8,249 bases of DNA from Rubrivivax sp. (GTDB taxonomy: Bacteria; Pseudomonadota; Gammaproteobacteria; Burkholderiales; Burkholderiaceae): assembly GCA_004211235.1 (NCBI GenBank), contig SEEY01000151.1, forward strand, positions 1-8,249, given 5' to 3'. Positions 5,709-8,249 of the stretch are shown piece by piece. Both the position numbers and the translations under genes were made by a program. Numbering within the stretch: the first letter of the stretch is position 1; every line of letters starts with the position of its first letter. Below the pieces are notes generated by a model. The model was given only the letters and a program-made list of their open reading frames with translations, was not told the origin of the DNA and ran no database searches.

Positions 5709-8249
5709 TCAGTACCGGTTGCGGGCGCGCTGGGCCAGCGCGCGGATGAGCATGTCGCCCTGAGGGCCGCGGAGCATGCGCTCGAAGCTCTTGGCATCAA
5801 GCGCGTTGAACGTCATGTTGCCGAAGCCTCCGCCCGCGGCGAACTGACCGCTGCTGGCGAGGTCGCCCATCATGCGGATCGTGTCGGCGTGCTTGGAGGG
5901 CAGGATCATCTCGTTGCTGTGGGTCTGCACGATGGGGTTCATGCCCTTGGGGATATCAAAGCCGCCCTCGGCGCTGAAGATGTTCTTGGCGAAGGCCAGT
6001 GCGCCTGCAAGCGCGACGCCGGCCGCGATGGGGGCGAGCACCGGCCCGACGTAGGGAATGGCGGCAATGGCCGCGTACGCGCCAGCAGCCGCTTGGTAGG
6101 CCCGCATGGCAATGACTCCGAGACTGACCGATCCCTCGACTGCCAGCTTCTCGGCCCCGGCCGCCGCCGTGGCTGCCACTTCCTGCTGGCCGAATAGCCA
6201 CGTCATGGCGACCTTGCGTGCGCCGCCCACGATCCAGGCTGCGAGCGGCTTGGTGACCAGCTCTGAGACCAAGCTGCCGCCGATCTGACGGGCGGTGTCG
6301 CGAATGCCGCCGGCCGTGATGCGCCACCGAGCAGCGATGCTGTCGAAACCCTGCTGCAGCGCCTGCTGGCTAGTGCCGAGGACGTTGCGCAGGGGGTCGG
6401 CCTGCTCGACGACCTGCTGACCCTTGTTGTCGTCGGCGAGGCCCTTGAAGCGGCGCTTGATCGCCGCGATCTCGGCCTGGATGCGCTCGACGGCGACGGG
6501 ATCGTTGATGCCGCCCTTCTCGGCGTCCAGCTCGGCCTGCTTGGCCTGCAGCTCGATCGCGCGCCGCTGCTCGATGGACCGTGCGCGGATCTCGAGCAGC
6601 TGCGCCTGCGTGATGGTGCCCAGCGCACGGCGCAGCTCGGCCTGCTGCTGCTCGGAAGTGATCTCGTCGAGGCGATCAGCCATGTCCGCCTCGCGGCGGA
6701 TGTTGGCGATCTCACGCAGCTTGGCCTCGTGATCCCGCGCCATCTGCAGCTTGCGGCGCAGCGCGTCCTGATACTCCTTGCTGTCGATGCCGTAGAGCTG
6801 GCCGACAGAGGTGACGTAGGCCTCCATCAGCTGGCGCTGCTCGGCGTAGTGGCCTGTGGCGGCGTCGATCTCGACCTGCTTGGTGGCCAGATCGGCCGCG
6901 GCGGCCTGCTTGCGGAGGTTGCGCTCAGCCCCGAGGTGGCGCTGCATGGCCCCGAGCTTCTCGGCCTGGTTGAGGTCAGTGCGGGACAGGATGCCCTGCC
7001 AGTAGCGGCTTTCCTCGGCGTGGCTCCACTCTGTGAACTTGCCCTGCAGGGCCATGCCGTCGGCATACGACTTCTTTTGATCCTCGAGGACGTTGGCCCA
7101 CTCCGCGACGCGGTTCTTCTCAGGCTCTTTGGGCGCAAAGGTGTTGCCGAGCACGCTGCCGTCGCTGCCCTTGGGCTTGGGCGCTGGCGGCGGGCCTTTG
7201 GCGTCTTCCTCCAGCTTGGCGATGTCGGACTTCGCGGCGGCAGCCTGGCGGGCCAGCTCGGCGAGCTTGTTCGTCAGGAAGGCCATGCGACGTGCGGCCG
7301 CCTGGTTGTTGGGGTCTCGGTCCAGCGTGTTCTGCAGGCCGATCTGCATCAGCTTGACGCGCTCCATCTCGGAGCCGAGATCTTTCAGCTTGCCGCGCAG
7401 CAGGCCGACGTCGTCGGTGCCGGTGATGCGGGCGACGGCCTTGCCGAAGGTCAGGAAGGCGGCCTCGAGCGTGCCGACGTCCTTTGCGGCCTGGACGAAG
7501 AAGTTGCTGAACTCGACCAACGTGGGCATGACCGCGTTGGCGATGGTGGCCCGCACGCCCTGGCTGGCGGTGTTGATGCGGTCCATGTTGTCGTTGAACT
7601 GCGCCGCGGCCTGGGCAGACTCATCGGTCATGACGCCGTGCAGCTTGCGGAACTCCTCGCGCATTTCAGTGATGCCGGCGCGACCGCTGTTGAGCAACGG
7701 CACAAGGCCGGGGCCGATGCGTTCGCCGAACACCTTGACGGCCAGGGCGACCTTCTCCGGGCCAGCGGGGAGCTTCTCGAAGATGTCGGCCAGGTCGTTG
7801 AGCACGACGTCGGAGCTGCGCAGCTTGCGCTCGGCGTCCTGCGCGTCGATGCCGAGTTGCTTGAACAGCTTGCGCATGTCGGCGTCGCCGCCGACGGCCT
7901 TGGCGGTGGCATCGCTGATCTTGACGAGTGCCTTGCCGAGGACCTCGGCGTCAGAGCCGCTCATCTTGGCGGCGTAGCCCAGCTCAGAGTAGGTCTGGAC
8001 GCTGACCCCCGCCGCCTCCGACGCATCGTTGATGGAGTCCATCAGGTCGATCTGCGCCTTGACGCCGGCCACCAGCAGGCCGCCGCCGACCAACGCGCCA
8101 AGGGCAGCCAGGCGGCCCTGCAGCGACAGCACCGAGCCAGTGACCCCGCTGATGGCGCCCTTGACCTTGTCGGTGGTGCCGCTGACGCTGCTGCCGAACA
8201 GCGTGAACTCGCGAATCGCCTGGCTGGCGTTCGCGAGGATCTCTACCCG
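5709..8249 (-). CDS. Phage tail tape measure protein, N-terminus cut by the window edge
   Basis: Sets tail length and is ejected with the DNA. The frame is open to the right edge: 846 codons are visible, and the GTG at 8132 is internal, because 39 more in-frame codons read through to 8249. In visible numbering, residues 45-65 are a Gly/Ala/Leu-rich hydrophobic segment (LAALGALVGGGLLVAG), followed by the tape-measure block with EAAGVSVQTYSELGYAAKMSG. Residues about 286-351 and 434-611 are rich in Lys, Glu, Arg, Ala and Gln and look like coiled coil, split by a proline-rich hinge (GPPPAPKPKG, about 352-361). Residues 723-755 are a second hydrophobic stretch around IPYVGPVLAPIAAG. The C-terminus (AEGGFDIPKGMNPIVQTHSN, then EMILPSKHA) is typical of lambda- and gene-transfer-agent-like tape measures. 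At least 2.54 kb of gene implies a moderately long tail. It ends in TGA at 5711-5709, one nt before the next ATG. Confidence 0.93.
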   Translation of the reverse strand, partial: RVEILANASQAIREFTLFGSSVSGTTDKVKGAISGVTGSVLSLQGRLAALGALVGGGLLVAGVKAQIDLMDSINDASEAAGVSVQTYSELGYAAKMSGSDAEVLGKALVKISDATAKAVGGDADMRKLFKQLGIDAQDAERKLRSSDVVLNDLADIFEKLPAGPEKVALAVKVFGERIGPGLVPLLNSGRAGITEMREEFRKLHGVMTDESAQAAAQFNDNMDRINTASQGVRATIANAVMPTLVEFSNFFVQAAKDVGTLEAAFLTFGKAVARITGTDDVGLLRGKLKDLGSEMERVKLMQIGLQNTLDRDPNNQAAARRMAFLTNKLAELARQAAAAKSDIAKLEEDAKGPPPAPKPKGSDGSVLGNTFAPKEPEKNRVAEWANVLEDQKKSYADGMALQGKFTEWSHAEESRYWQGILSRTDLNQAEKLGAMQRHLGAERNLRKQAAAADLATKQVEIDAATGHYAEQRQLMEAYVTSVGQLYGIDSKEYQDALRRKLQMARDHEAKLREIANIRREADMADRLDEITSEQQQAELRRALGTITQAQLLEIRARSIEQRRAIELQAKQAELDAEKGGINDPVAVERIQAEIAAIKRRFKGLADDNKGQQVVEQADPLRNVLGTSQQALQQGFDSIAARWRITAGGIRDTARQIGGSLVSELVTKPLAAWIVGGARKVAMTWLFGQQEVAATAAAGAEKLAVEGSVSLGVIAMRAYQAAAGAYAAIAAIPYVGPVLAPIAAGVALAGALAFAKNIFSAEGGFDIPKGMNPIVQTHSNEMILPSKHADTIRMMGDLASSGQFAAGGGFGNMTFNALDAKSFERMLRGPQGDMLIRALAQRARNRY

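Noticed and set aside
5708..5800. N-terminal extension of the DUF2460 protein to an ATG at 5800
   Set aside because: The 31 extra residues overlap the tape measure C-terminus in another frame and look unlike the family; ATG 5707 lies just after the tape measure stop.
7093..7977. A 294-codon plus-strand open frame opposite the tape measure gene
   Set aside because: Serine- and alanine-rich antisense product with no domain; the opposite strand has a well-supported tape measure.
1..8249. A new defence, retroelement or diversity-generating system
   Set aside because: No reverse transcriptase, template/variable repeat pair, nuclease or toxin-antitoxin pair is visible. The tip protein repeats are tandem modules and not a variable-region copy.

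Overview
The window is one stretch of a phage or prophage tail gene cluster. Every real gene lies on the minus strand, so transcription runs from right to left. The DNA is very GC-rich and tightly packed, with no host housekeeping genes, RNA genes, attachment sites or terminators visible. The protein families point to a long-tailed (siphovirus-type) phage of a proteobacterium. A GC-rich beta- or alphaproteobacterial host, for example Burkholderiales, is a guess from composition and protein style, not something the sequence proves.

In transcription order the genes are: (1) the tape measure protein, running in from the right edge (8249 to 5709); (2) a DUF2460 distal-tail protein (5707-5120); (3) a DUF2163 tail-hub protein with a four-cysteine cluster (5115-4246); (4) an NlpC/P60 cell-wall peptidase (4246-3788); (5) a giant tail tip / host-specificity protein (3787 down to the left edge, at least 1262 codons, no stop in the window). 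This is the order of the tail-tip genes g11-g15 of the Rhodobacter capsulatus gene transfer agent, and is analogous to the lambda H-M-L-K-J block. The four gene junctions are spaced +1, +4, -1 (TGATG) and 0 (TGA-ATG) nt, so this is a translationally coupled operon.

The genes fit one machine. The tape measure sets tail length. The DUF2460 protein caps the tube end. The DUF2163 hub joins tube to tip. The peptidase opens a passage in peptidoglycan. The large protein forms the tip and carries receptor-contacting domains.

The most distinctive part is the C-terminal half of the large protein (about 1-1330). Four tandem copies of a 77-79 residue module (three of them about 81-87% identical by hand count) are each followed by an aspartate-rich collagen-like Gly-X-Y linker of 8, 4, 6 or 6 triplets. 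A degenerate fifth module may precede them. I see no defence system, CRISPR array, toxin or other accessory system in the window.
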